Shown here: positions 8,406 to 17,016 of the stretch, piece by piece
Layout of the letters: each line of letters opens with the position of its first letter
Position numbering within the stretch: the stretch's first letter is position 1
DNA from: Bin125 sp026705025
GTDB taxonomy: Bacteria; Chloroflexota; Dehalococcoidia; Bin125
NCBI GenBank assembly: GCA_026705025.1
Contig: JAPPBN010000008.1
Coordinates: 1 to 34,206 of the forward strand
DNA: 34,206 nt
Direction of reading: 5' to 3'
Translations under genes and position numbers: made by a program
The notes under the pieces: model-generated
Databases searched by the model: none
What the model was told of the DNA's origin: nothing
Seen by the model: the letters and a program-made list of their open reading frames with translations, nothing else

Positions 8406-8440
8406 GCCGTCCCTACCCGGGCTGCCGGGGGAGGGACGGC
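8406..8440 (+). terminator. Strong hairpin after the Calx-beta gene
   Basis: GCCGTCCCT, a one-base bulge and CCCGG (8406-8420) pair with CCGGG and AGGGACGGC (8425-8440) around a GCTG loop, 20 bases after the stop at 8386. No T run follows, so it may be an RNA 3'-end stabiliser or a terminator of a high-GC type. Confidence 0.55.
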
Positions 8441-8596
8441 GTCGTTGGGCGAGCGAGCGGAGCCGTCTGCCGGAGGCGCGGCCAGCGGGCTCGCACAATC
8501 TCCAGTGACAACGAGTGACTGCGGCCGGGTGACCGTGCCTGATAGCGTGGCGACGTTCTGGCGCGATGCAACCGCCCCGACGAGGGCTGGGAAAGC

Positions 8597-9541
8597 TTGA
8601 CGACTGTGACGCACACTCGCGTGGCTCGGATCTCTCGGTTCGCTACCCCCCCCCCCCCGCACAGACGTTGGCGGCTTATGACCCGCGGTCTGTTCGCTGC
8701 GGCCACACTGACGATTACGGTCCTCTTGGGCGTCTTCGCGACGAAGCCACTGGAGGCGAATGACCAGAGCGTCTTTTGGCTCGACGCCCATTGCAGCCGC
8801 GTGACCGACGGCGGCATGGCGCTCTGCCGGTTGACATCCGAGCGGACGCTTGAGATCGGCGACTTTGTGCGGATCACGGCGACCACGCCCGGGGGCGGAG
8901 TGCACGAGCTCACGCTCGAGTACCAGGGCGACCACAAGTTCCGAGAGAGAAACGGTTGCGAGGGTTGCTACATCTTCTCCTTCCAGGTCGCGGAGCACCC
9001 GCCGTTGGACGATGTCAGCGAACACACCTCGGACTGGATACCGCGGCAGTCGAACAATGATCCGCAAGTCGATGAGGAGGTCGATCAGGAGGCGGACGAG
9101 CAGGCTGCGCAGTCCCGGGAGAGCAGCGATGCGTCCTGTGACGGCTGCGTCGATCGGCCCACGGACGAGCGCACCGTGACCGTGACGCTCAGCTCGACGA
9201 GCATCACGGTCGACGACGATAACCCGACCACACACGATGGCGCGCAAGAGGTGATTCCTTCAGCCGTCGACGTGCAATTTTACGATCCCGACCCTGGCTT
9301 GGCCGAGGAGTTCGAGGATGCGGACGGGCCTGTGGTGGTCAACGCGCCCCCCAAGTTTGACGAGAACGGAAATCGCAACTACAGCGCCGAGACCAACCAG
9401 GCGCGAATCGAGCAGGCACTGTTCGAGGCTGGCACGCCGTACATCGTCTGTTTCCCCGCAGAGACGTTCACGATCACGGACGATGAAGGGGTCACGCGCA
9501 CCTTCCAGTTGGACGCGCACTGCGTCGAAGTGACGCCCTGA
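8597..9541 (+). CDS. Secreted eight-cysteine protein with poly-C tract in its 5' end
   Basis: The long frame opens at TTG 8597 (GTG 8606 is another option) and passes through a 13-C tract encoding Thr-Pro-Pro-Pro-Pro; a later ATG at 8678 would begin a normal signal peptide (LFAAATLTITVLLGVFA). The mature part has eight Cys residues (DAHC, ALC, GC-EGC, SC-DGC, IVC, DAHC). It also has a strongly acidic hinge (DEEVDQEADEQ, near residue 155) and a repeated phrase LDAHC at both ends, near residue 56 and near the C-terminus. The final motif EAGTPYIVCFPAETFTI recurs as a gene scrap at 25752-25803, so this belongs to a family. I do not recognise a known domain. An exported, disulphide-bonded structural or binding role is inferred. 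The gene is intact as read. Confidence 0.65.
   Translation: MTTVTHTRVARISRFATPPPPHRRWRLMTRGLFAAATLTITVLLGVFATKPLEANDQSVFWLDAHCSRVTDGGMALCRLTSERTLEIGDFVRITATTPGGGVHELTLEYQGDHKFRERNGCEGCYIFSFQVAEHPPLDDVSEHTSDWIPRQSNNDPQVDEEVDQEADEQAAQSRESSDASCDGCVDRPTDERTVTVTLSSTSITVDDDNPTTHDGAQEVIPSAVDVQFYDPDPGLAEEFEDADGPVVVNAPPKFDENGNRNYSAETNQARIEQALFEAGTPYIVCFPAETFTITDDEGVTRTFQLDAHCVEVTP
8646..8658 (+). repeat. Poly-C tract (13 C), candidate phase-variation switch B
   Basis: Thirteen C's are the longest homopolymer in the window. From TTG 8597 the present length is in frame. One C fewer ends at a TGA near 8675, and one more ends at a TGA near 8763. A separate ATG at 8566, now out of frame, would be in frame with twelve C's but has no ribosome binding site. 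If ATG 8678 is the start, the tract is 19 bases upstream in the leader. Confidence 0.6.
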
Positions 9542-9625
9542 GGAGCGGCGCGGCGGATCGCGGCCAGTGCATCCCACCCAACACGGATGCGTCGGCTGGG
9601 GTAGCATGCCCGGCAGAGGGCGGAC

Positions 9626-10400
9626 ATGACTATCGCCAAACAGACGGAACGCCGCGGTCGCCTGCGGCTGCCCGACATCCCCAAGCGGGAGCCGGACGAA
9701 GTGACGGCCTACGATCACCTACATTAGCTCGGGAGTGCGCACCACCTGGCTATGCACCTGAGCGACCAGGGCGCGGACTCAGAACGGCTGCAGGTCACGG
9801 CCGACCGCTGGATCGTTGAGGACCTGTCGAGTTTCCGTGAGCGCGCCCGCTATCCCGACCTGTTGGTCGCCTTCGACGTCAATCCCGAGCGTTACCGCAA
9901 GAGCAACGGCTACGTGATCGCAGAACAGGGCAAGCCACCCGACTTCGTGCTTGAGATCGCCTCGGCCAGCACCGGACAGATGGATGTCGGATCGAAGCGC
10001 GACGACTATGGGGCGTTCGGCATCCGCGAGTACTGGCGCTTCGACGAGACCGGAGAGCATCACGGAGCGCGGCTTGCGGGCGACCGCTTGGTCTCAGGGC
10101 GCTACGAGCCGATCGACATCGAGGATTTGCCTGACGGCGGGTCGTAGGGTTGCTCGGAGGCGCTCGACCTCACGCTGCGCTGGCAGGCTGGCAGGATCGG
10201 CTGGCACGAGCCGGTGGGCGGACGGCACATCACGACGTTTGCGGACGTGCGAGCGCGAGCCGATGCGGAACACGCCGCCTATGTCGGTCTGGGCATGCCG
10301 CAGTTCTTTGAGGGCTCCGATGACCAGCATCCCGAGCCGACCCCGGCGGCGCTGCACGCCGCCGCAACGCCCGACTCGGTTGACGATCGCAGCCTGCATG
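9626..10400 (+). pseudogene. Uma2-family (restriction-fold) pseudogene with two in-frame amber codons
   Basis: From ATG 9626 a single frame gives a Uma2/DUF820-like protein: EPDEVTAYDHL, TADRWIVEDLS, RARYPDLLVAFDVNPERYR, SNGYVIAEQGKPPDFVLEIA, YGAFGIREYWRFDETGEH, GARLAGDRLVSGRYEPIDIE, ALDLTLRWQAGRIGWHEP. The PD and ExK-like residues (PDLLVAFDV; DFVLEIAS) fit the PD-(D/E)XK nuclease-like core of this family, which is very abundant in Chloroflexota and cyanobacteria and has no settled role. The frame is broken only by TAG at 9725-9727 and TAG at 10145-10147, with no indel. The coiled C-terminal tail usual in the family is lost: the sequence runs on into an antiporter fragment. Confidence 0.7.
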
Positions 10401-10449
10401 GCGGCGATCAAGGCGACCGCTACACGGAGACGGTCACTGCCAGTCAGCC

Positions 10450-10794
10450 GAGTAGGGGTTGGGAGCTGATCGCGCTGCACGTGCTCGCAATCACGGTGCT
10501 CGGCAACCTGGGTAAGATGTCCCCCGCCTTCTGTTACCGCCAGGAGGCCCATTAGCGGCACCGGTTCGCTGTCGCGATCGGCATGTGGCCCGAAGCGAAG
10601 TCGGCGCCAGCGTACTCGTGCTCAGCCTGAGCTACGAGATCGGCGGCCCAATCGTGACTGTGGCGATGCTCTCGCTGGCGCTCAACCTGGCGCTCACGGG
10701 CGTGTTCATCCTGATCGTCAAGCGGCTGATCCAGAACGTGCCAGAATCTGCGGCCACCCAGAGTCCGCCAGTCACTGGCGTGTCAACTGATTAG
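10450..10794 (+). pseudogene. C-terminal fragment of a cation/proton antiporter
   Basis: The reading frame of the Uma2 remnant continues into membrane-protein sequence: ELIALHVLAITVLGNLGKM, then SPAFCYRQEAH. A TAG lies at 10553-10555, and after a shift near 10590 the sequence goes on as EVGASVLVLSLSYEIGGPIV and ALNLALTGVFILIVKRLIQN to TAG 10792. Two hydrophobic helices and the NLGKM..PAFCYR..A pattern resemble the last helices of sodium/proton exchangers in this group of bacteria. The first ~350 residues of such a transporter are absent. It is a deletion remnant fused to the Uma2 remnant. The transporter assignment is from memory and moderate. Confidence 0.45.
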
Positions 10795-11135
10795 GTCGGA
10801 TGCACGAGGCGCAGAGCCGCCGGACCTTCGAAGAACCCACCAGGTAGCGAGCGCAGCGCGTTGCCGTTGAGACGCAGCTCGCGCAGGCGGGCCAATCCGG
10901 CGAAGTCGCCGGGATGGAGCGCCGTGATCCCGCGATCTCGAAGTACGAGCTGTTTGATCTTGACCGCGGTCAGATCGTCCTTGTCGCCATCGGCGCAACT
11001 ATGGACGCGCTCGGTCAGCGTGACGATCGCGTCGCGCACCGCCGTCGTCCGCGCGCAGACGCCGAGTTCCGCATACGGTTGACAGGTCTCGATCTCGTCA
11101 GCTGGCCTGACGCTCTTGGCGGCTGCGGGGTTCAC
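10791..11135 (-). pseudogene. Leucine-rich-repeat surface protein fragment
   Basis: GTG 11135 opens 114 aa. The start PYAELGVCARTTAVRDAIV, the link VHSCADGDKDDLTAVKIKQL and two leucine-rich repeats (LVLRDRGITALHPGDFAGLA, then LRELRLNGNALRSLPGGFFE) match the cap and first repeats of bacterial LRR surface proteins. There is no signal peptide and the repeats stop after two units, so both ends are lost. A second decayed copy with the same cap motif (RTPAVRDA) is at 29754-30268 on the other strand. Confidence 0.6.
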
Positions 11136-11479
11136 GAAGGGACGCGGAGGAAGTCGGGCGATGAGGCGAAGAAGCGAACTCGCCGAGCACGCGCGCGCTC
11201 ACTTGAGGGATGCGGCTGCATTCCCAGTTACTGAGCTCACCCCCCACCTCGCCCTGACCTAGCAGCTGATTCAGCATCAAGGCCGCTGGCGCGATGCGCT
11301 GCGCTAGCGGCCTTCGCGTGCCCAAACGATGCAGGCAACGTGCTGTTGCGTGTCGCTGCGACGCGAGCGGCGCCTGTGCCCGCTGCGGAAAGGGGGGAAC
11401 TCTTGAACGTTACCCAATGGCGCCCTGATGAAGCGGCAGACCACCGAATACCAAAGCGTTTGATGAATGGAGGGTCGAG
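11136..11479. other. Gene-free stretch with a strong hairpin
   Basis: No coherent reading frame was found on either strand here, apart from the hairpin at 11279-11314. The 3' part holds the leader of the next gene, with a strong ribosome binding site GGAGGG at 11469-11474. Confidence 0.5.
11279..11314. terminator. Perfect-arm hairpin, probable bidirectional terminator
   Basis: AAGGCCGCTGGCGC (11279-11292) pairs with GCGCTAGCGGCCTT (11301-11314) with one G-U pair and an 8-base loop. The AAGGCCGC...GCGGCCTT form is typical of intrinsic terminators, though no T run follows on either strand. Confidence 0.5.
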
Positions 11480-13385
11480 ATGATGACTGTGCGACCCGTG
11501 CAGCGCGGCGGCGGGCGCCAGGTGTTGAGTGTGAGCGTTGCACTGGCGGCGCTGATCGCCGTTGCAGCGTGGGCGGCGCTTGGGCCGTTGACGGAACGAT
11601 CCCTAGCCGACACGCCGAACAATCCGCTGCAACTGCAGAGCCTGACCGACACCACGGCCGCATTCACCTAGCCAGCGCAAGCGGGCGCCGGCATGTATGA
11701 GGTGATTTGGATTCGCAAGGGCAGGACCGATGACGGCACCATCTACACCAGCGACACAACCGTCGAGCTCTCTGGTTTGCAGCCCAACACGAAGTACAAC
11801 ATTCAAGTGCTCGATCTTGACTGGAATCCGGTCGGGTAGAAGGTCAGGTTTACAACGCTGGCTACGGCGATGGTCGAGTCGATCGGGCCGATCGAAGAAC
11901 CTGAGAGCGACGCCGATGATGCGCAGGAGGAAGAGGCGTCGCCAGCCGAGGAACAGTCTGACGAGCAGTCATCTTCGGACGCGCAAGAGCCTGCCTCCGA
12001 CGACTGCGACTCTACCTCCGACGGGCAGGACCCGCCTGCCAACGAGCAACCTGACGAGCAGCCATTGGCGTTGGATGCACAAGAACCAGCCGCCAAGCAT
12101 GGACTCTGGCTCGGAAGCGCAGGAACCCGCCTCGGATGACGGCGACTCCGGCTCTGATGCGCAAGAACCGCCAGCTAATGAGGAGCCCCAGGAGCAGCCA
12201 GTCACGCCGGTGATCAACATCTCGGGCAGCGCCGGCGGCAGCGAAGGCGTGAGCGTGACCTTCACCGTCCCCGCAACTCCAGCGCCGAGAACCGACCTCA
12301 CAGTGTCCGTGACCGTCGCCGTCAGCGGTGACTTCGGCGTCTCTTCCGGTGACCGAACCCTGACCATCCCCACGGGCGGCAGCGCCACACTGAGCCTGAC
12401 CACTGCAGACGACAGCGCTGACGAATCCGACGGCTCCGTCACCTTAACGCTGAACGCTGGCGACGGCCACAGCATCGGCGCGCTCGCGTCGGAGACGGTC
12501 GCCGTGCTCGACAACGACGAGCCCGCGCAACAGGAACAGAGCCAACAGCCGCAGGCCAAGCAACAGCAGACGCCGTCCAAGCGAACGCAGCAGACCGAAT
12601 TGCTTCCGAGGACCTTGGCCCCGCGGTGGTGTGGTACTACTGGCCGACAACGGCGGAGTACAAGGTAGGCATCGGCGGGCGCGTCGATCCGTCCCGCTAC
12701 ATTTGGGATCCTAACCGCGACCCGCTGACATTCTCGGCAACGGTATCGAACGGCAAAGTTACGGCGAAGGTTGAGTCGAGCACGCTGGTGATCGACGCGA
12801 TCGAAGCTGGTGAGGCCGCGGTCACGGTGACGGCCTCAGACGGCAAGGGCGAATCCGTGCAGGCGTCCATCACGGTGACGGTGACGGAGTGCACCCTCAT
12901 CGCAGTCTCTGACGGTTGGGGCTACGAGGGCGTCAACCGCTGGCTACGCGTACCGGATCGTACCTGGTACGGGAGACAACGCTGCCACGGCCGAGTACTT
13001 TGATCGGCCCAACCAGTGGAATAGCGTCGGCTTCTACCCCCGCTTCAACAAACAAGAATGGGTCGGCGGCGATCCAAAGGTCCAGTGGCTGTTCATCGAC
13101 CTGAAGGGTTACGATATCCCCGTTGACGAGCAGGGCCGCATCGGCGCACCAACGTACAACGCGCAGCCGAGCTGCACGCCGGGCACGACCAAGACCTTTA
13201 CCGTGCAGATCAGGATCCTCGAGCCCTGGCGGACGAGTCAGGGTCTGCGGCTCAGGGATGTCGCTGGCTAGGTTACCATTGATGGTGTGGAAGTCGATTA
13301 CGCCGAAGCCAACATGCGGATCTTTGCCAGTAACGGCTATTGCTCCGAGTGTTCTGCGCGCAGAACGCTCGGCGTTGCTGCCTGA
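11480..13385 (+). pseudogene. Broken secreted FN3 / Calx-beta / Ig-like protein
   Basis: ATG 11480, with GGAGGG five bases upstream, begins a signal peptide (SVSVALAALIAVAAWAALG). A fibronectin type III-like domain follows (TAAFT-stop-PAQAGAGMYEVIW, TTVELSGLQPNTKYNIQVLD) with TAG at 11669 where Trp is usual, and a second TAG at 11837. Then come an acidic Gln/Asp/Glu/Pro-rich linker, a shift near 12092, a Calx-beta domain (GSEGVSVTFTVPATPAP, GDFGVSSGDRTLTIPTG) and a shift near 12600. After these come a domain with YYWPTTAEYKVGIGGRVDPS and TFSATVSNGKVTAKVESST, a shift near 12950, a C-terminal region (ATAEYFDRPNQWNSVGFYPR, then PWRTSQGLRLRDVAG), TAG at 13269, and a natural-looking end at TGA 13383. 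The original was about 630 aa. Three amber codons and three indels make decay certain even if a few are sequence errors. Confidence 0.7.
11978..12199 (+). repeat. Imperfect acidic linker repeat
   Basis: Two imperfect DNA copies (about 11978-12063 and 12111-12199) encode variants of the phrase AQEPASDD.DS.SD..PPANE.P. They form the low-complexity spacer between the FN3-like and Calx-beta domains and include the frameshift at about 12092, which may have arisen by slippage between copies. Confidence 0.55.
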
Positions 13386-13432
13386 CTCGCCCGCCGTCAC
13401 CGATCTGCCGGAATCGATGTAGCTTGATGAGA

Positions 13433-13438
13433 TATACT
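13433..13438 (+). promoter_or_regulatory. Possible -10 box upstream of the FN3-like gene
   Basis: TATACT lies 38 bases before ATG 13477 in a locally AT-rich spot. No convincing -35 box is found at 16-18 bases. The call rests on one hexamer. Confidence 0.3.
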
Positions 13439-13476
13439 AGCCTCCGCAAGTTCCAGGAGACGGAAGGTCTGAGATC

Positions 13477-14265
13477 ATGCGAATGCTCACGGACGGGCTC
13501 GGACTGCCGAAGCTGACCGCCATGCTGTTGGCGCTGGCGCTCGGCGTCTGCGCGATCGGTGCCGTCGGGTTGGCGCAGGAGGGCGAGGAGGATCGAGGGG
13601 AACCCCTCGGGAATAGCGGCGGCTCTGGGCTCACCTGGTTCAGCGTGCCGTGGATCGACTCGATTGAAGTAACGTCGGAAGGCTTCCTGCTGCGCTGGAC
13701 GCCGGCCTCCGCGAGTGGAGAGGTTGTCGGCTACGGCATCCGACGCCTTCGCGACTGGAGCGGCGAATACGAAGAGCTGGTGTTCAACACCGGCACCACC
13801 GAGACCGCCTATCTCGACCGGCTCGAGGGGGTGGGACCATACCACCGCGAGAGCGGACGCCACTGGCGGTACCAGATTCGAGTGTTCTGGGAACAAGACG
13901 GCGGCACGTTCGCGACCCCGTGGTCGGAGGACGAGGGCATCACAGTGCCCAACTTTGGCCGCCCGACAATCACGCAACTCGGACGCATGTTCCCGAACAC
14001 CTATTGGACCATCGGCTGGATAGCGCCCAACCTCTCCTGGTCCGACGACGCGCTGCAGCTGACCGGCTACCGCATCTGGGAATCGCGCTACGAGAGCATC
14101 TATCCGCGCGAGGGCTCCTTCCACGTGATCGGTACGGTTGGCCCCGACGCGACCAGCTTCGATTACATGCGGTACATCGGACTCAAGGTCGCGTACCGGG
14201 TGCAGGCGGTTTACGGCAGATTCCTCGGGACTCCCACCGACTGGGTCCAACTGCGCGGCCGCTAA
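13477..14265 (+). CDS. Secreted two-domain FN3-like protein, family member 1
   Basis: ATG 13477 follows a GGAAGG site. The 262-aa product has a signal peptide (LPKLTAMLLALALGVCAIGA, ending near GLAQEG). The first beta-sandwich reads IEVTSEGFLLRWTPASAS, VVGYGIRRLRDWSGEYEEL, ETAYLDRL and HWRYQIRVFWEQ. The second has the family hallmark NLSWSDDALQLTGYRIWES and ends KVAYRVQAVYGRF. Four more members lie in this window (18535, 19562, 23414, 28627). The fold is FN3-like by its Trp, Tyr-Leu-Asp and Tyr-x-Val pattern. The partner is unknown and no enzyme motif is seen. It converges on a minus-strand Calx-beta gene with a hairpin between. Confidence 0.75.
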   Translation: MRMLTDGLGLPKLTAMLLALALGVCAIGAVGLAQEGEEDRGEPLGNSGGSGLTWFSVPWIDSIEVTSEGFLLRWTPASASGEVVGYGIRRLRDWSGEYEELVFNTGTTETAYLDRLEGVGPYHRESGRHWRYQIRVFWEQDGGTFATPWSEDEGITVPNFGRPTITQLGRMFPNTYWTIGWIAPNLSWSDDALQLTGYRIWESRYESIYPREGSFHVIGTVGPDATSFDYMRYIGLKVAYRVQAVYGRFLGTPTDWVQLRGR

Positions 14266-14290
14266 TCCAGCCGCGCGACGCGCTCGTGAC

Positions 14291-14318
14291 GCCTCGCCCT
14301 CAGCACCGAGGGTGAGGC
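14291..14318. terminator. Hairpin between convergent genes
   Basis: GCCTCGCCCTC (14291-14301) pairs with GAGGGTGAGGC (14308-14318) around AGCACC, 26 bases after the plus-strand stop and 17 bases after the minus-strand stop. A short T-rich stretch (GTTTCT) follows on the plus strand. Confidence 0.6.
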
Positions 14319-14334
14319 GGCGTCGTTTCTCCGC

Positions 14335-15886
14335 TCAGTCGTTGTCCTTGATAGTTCCGGTTGTCTTGCCGTCGGCAATCACCGCGCCGTCCGCGCGTCG
14401 CAGTACGAGCTCAAAGGTCTCGTCCTGCTCAACACGGTGATCGTCGCGCACGTTGACGATAATCGCGCCCGAGGTTCGGCCCGCATAAATCACCGCGCGG
14501 CCCGAGCTGGTGCCCTGATAGTCCAGGTGGTTCTGGGCAGTGCCTTCGCGCATCTCGTAGTAGACCGTGATGTTCTCGTCGGACGCCTGGCTCAGCGTGA
14601 GGCGGAACTCGAGCAGCGAGAACGGCGCGCTCTCGGTGACCACGTTGCCCGCAATCGACACGGAGGGCAGGTTCGGCGGCGTGCCGTCGTCGTTGTCCGC
14701 GACGCTGACCAAGCCTGATCCCGCCGTGCTAGAGATCGTGTAGCCGTCACCGGCGTTAACGGTCACTGTGATCGAGCCGTCCTCCTCCGTCCGCGCCGTC
14801 GTCGATGGTCGGGATGGACAGCGTCACACTGCCACTCGTGGAGATGGAGACGGTTTGCGGGCCGGTCGTCGCGGCAAAGTCGCCGTCCTGGCGGACGGTC
14901 ACATTGACTGACAGCGGTGCCGACGGCGCAGGACTCGCCGTGACCGTAAAGCTGGCGTTGCCGCCCTCAGTGATGCCGCTGCCTGCAGTCACGCTAATCT
15001 GCGGCGTCGGCGGTGGATCGTCGTTGTCGGCGACGCTCGCCGACGCCGTTCCCTGCGTGGACGAGATGGTGTAGCTATCGCCGGCGTTCGCGGTCACGCT
15101 GACCGAGCCGTCCGTCTCGTCGACATCGTCATCCGTAGTGCCGACCGTTACTGTCGCGCTGCCGCTGGTTGGGATGGTCACCGTCTGTGAGCCTGTCGTT
15201 GCGCCGAAATCGCCCTGCTGCCCAACGGACACGTTGACCGACAGCGGTGCAGACGGCGCAGGACTCGCCGTGACAGTGAAGCTGGCGTTGCCGCCTTCCG
15301 TCACACCGCTGCCTACAGTGACACTCACCTCCGGCGTCGGCGGCGGCTGCGTTGAATCGTTGTCCGCGATGTTCACGGTCGCCTCGTACGCAGCGGGGGA
15401 ACGGTCGTAGCCGTTAACGTCGCCCCATGTCACCGGATCCAACGTCACAGTGACCCAGCCGTTCTCTTCAACGACGCTGTCGTCGTCAGTCGGGAGCGTC
15501 AGCTTGTAGCTGCCGCTGGTGGGGATCACAATCTTCGTCGTCGAGACATCCACGCCGAAGTCGCCTGTCTTGGTGATTGTTACCTGTACGCCCTGGTCCC
15601 GCCACGGCGTCGGATCGGCCGTGAATGCGAAGACCGCGTTCTCGCCTTCTGTAACATCACCCTCGGCGCTGACGCTGACCACCGGCCGCTCGTTGTCGTG
15701 GACAACCTGGATCCGGCGTTGTTCATTCCACCGCCCGAGCCGATAGCCGTCGCCACCTTTGAGCCTAAGCGTCAGCGAGCCGAAGAAGGTCTCGTCCACA
15801 TCGTCGTCAATCGTCTGGATCGTGATCTCCACGTAGTACCCGTGCCCGTTGAGACTCTTGATACCATCGAGGTACGTGTACTCGTC
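14335..15886 (-). pseudogene. C-terminal Calx-beta part of a broken surface protein
   Basis: This is the 3' part of the gene that starts at 18156. From the poly-G tract downward it reads DEYTYLDGIKSLNGHGYYVE, then Calx-beta units beginning at VVSVSAEGDVTEGENAVFAF, EVSVTVGSGVTEGGNASFTV and QISVTAGSGITEGGNASFTV, and a last classical Calx-beta domain (LLEFRLTLSQASDENITVYY, then IIVNVRDDHR and TGTIKDND). The frame breaks once more near 14787, where one extra G separates IDDGADG from the correct EEDGSITVTVNAG. The middle units are close DNA copies of each other (14907-14944 and 15236-15275). Their linkers (PPTPE, NDDPPP) match those in the plus-strand Calx-beta gene, so the two genes share an origin. 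Confidence 0.75.
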
Positions 15887-15895
15887 GGGGGGGGG
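15887..15895 (-). repeat. Poly-C tract on the minus strand (9), candidate phase-variation switch C
   Basis: On the coding strand the sequence reads SDYT followed by nine C's. With nine, translation goes to PPRRVHVPRWYQ and stops about 30 codons later. With eight it reads SDYTPPDEYTYLDGIKSL and continues through the Calx-beta units. The frameshift between the two open frames falls exactly at this tract. Confidence 0.65.
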
Positions 15896-16999
15896 TGTAG
15901 TCGCTTGGTACCTCGCTGCGTTTCTGCTCGCGTGGAGTCGGCGACCAGCGCAGCGTGACCGCATGACTGCCGATGTACTTCGAGTCCGCGAAGTCGCCGT
16001 CCTGCCAGACTGAGTACTTGAGCGTGAGCGGGTTCTCCCGCGTGACGCGTTCCGACAACGTGATTCGATAGGTGGTCGGCGATCCCTCGGGCACCGTAAA
16101 GGTCCCTCGTCCGTGGTATCGCTTCCACGGGTCATACCACTCTTCGCGCTTCCAGTTTGGTATGGAGGCATCCACCTCGGCCAGCGGCCCCGTCTTCGGC
16201 GGCGACGGCGGTTCGTCGTCCTTGATCGTGACTCGTTGCTGCCACGGCCACTTCAGTGAGTGACCGGTCACGACATTCCTCCCCGAGTGCGGCTTCAGTT
16301 CAACCTGCACCCAGCCATCCGGATTGTGCGTGCCGTTGCCTATCGTATCAACAGTAACGACCTTGCTGGTACCCGTGAGCTTCACATACTTCGTTCCATT
16401 GTCCGACTCCTTCACGTACCGCTTACTAATGTCAGAGAACACACGATACGCCACGGTCAGCGGTTCGCCCGCCGCCGGCGCATGGGGTGCATGAATCGTA
16501 AACGTTGAGGCGGTTCCTTCAGTGACTGAGCTGGCACTGCTTGTGATCCACAGCTCCGGCGCTTGGCCGACGGGTTGACGGTGATCTCAACACTGTAGCT
16601 GGCGGTTTGCGGCGGATTCGCGCTGTCCGTGGCGGTCACGGTGAACGTCTTCGCGGCCGACGCGATCTTCGGCGTGCCCGCGATCGCGCCCGTCTTGTCG
16701 TTGAACGTGACCCCGTGCGGCAGCTCCGACGCCTCAGGCGAGATGCTGTACGTCGCCTTGCCGATTGCGCCGGTGAGCGTCGGACCCATCGAGAGTGAAT
16801 CGCCCGCGGGGACGGTGAGCGGAGACGTCATCGACGACCAGGCCAGCTGGCGCACCTCGAGGTAGATGTTGTAGGCGACCGGCTGACTTCCCGCCATCGC
16901 GGTAATCTCGTACTTCTGCCGGGCAGGAGTGGTTGTCATCGTCGGCGTCCCGCTGATCACGCCCGTGTCAGTGTCGAAGCTGAGCTCACTGGCAGCGCC
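15896..16999 (-). pseudogene. Middle Ig-like/Calx-beta part of the same broken surface protein
   Basis: Two frames join here. The upstream one has putative-Ig (He_PIG) domains: ELSFDTDTGVISGTPTMTTT and VTFNDKTGAIAGTPKIASAA, then FTVTATDSANPPQTASYSVE. After an indel near 16570 (VNPSAK, then APELWITSSASSVTEGTAST) the other frame carries a Calx-beta-like pair (EPLTVAYRVFSDISKRYVK; GTFTVPEGSPTTYRITLSE; LTLKYSVWQDGDFADSKYI) down to the poly-C tract. The He_PIG motif FD..TG.ISGTP is a standard mark of bacterial surface Ig domains. The join to the N-terminal part is broken by an indel near 17020. Confidence 0.7.
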
Positions 17000-17016
17000 G
17001 GCGAGTTCCCGAGGGA

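Noticed and set aside
8180..9247. 355-aa minus-strand open frame
   Set aside because: Shadow of the Calx-beta and cysteine-protein genes; it runs across a hairpin and has no motif.
13273..14250. 325-aa open frame on the minus strand opposite family member 1
   Set aside because: It is the antisense shadow of a gene with a signal peptide and family motifs; its translation is Arg/His-rich without domains.
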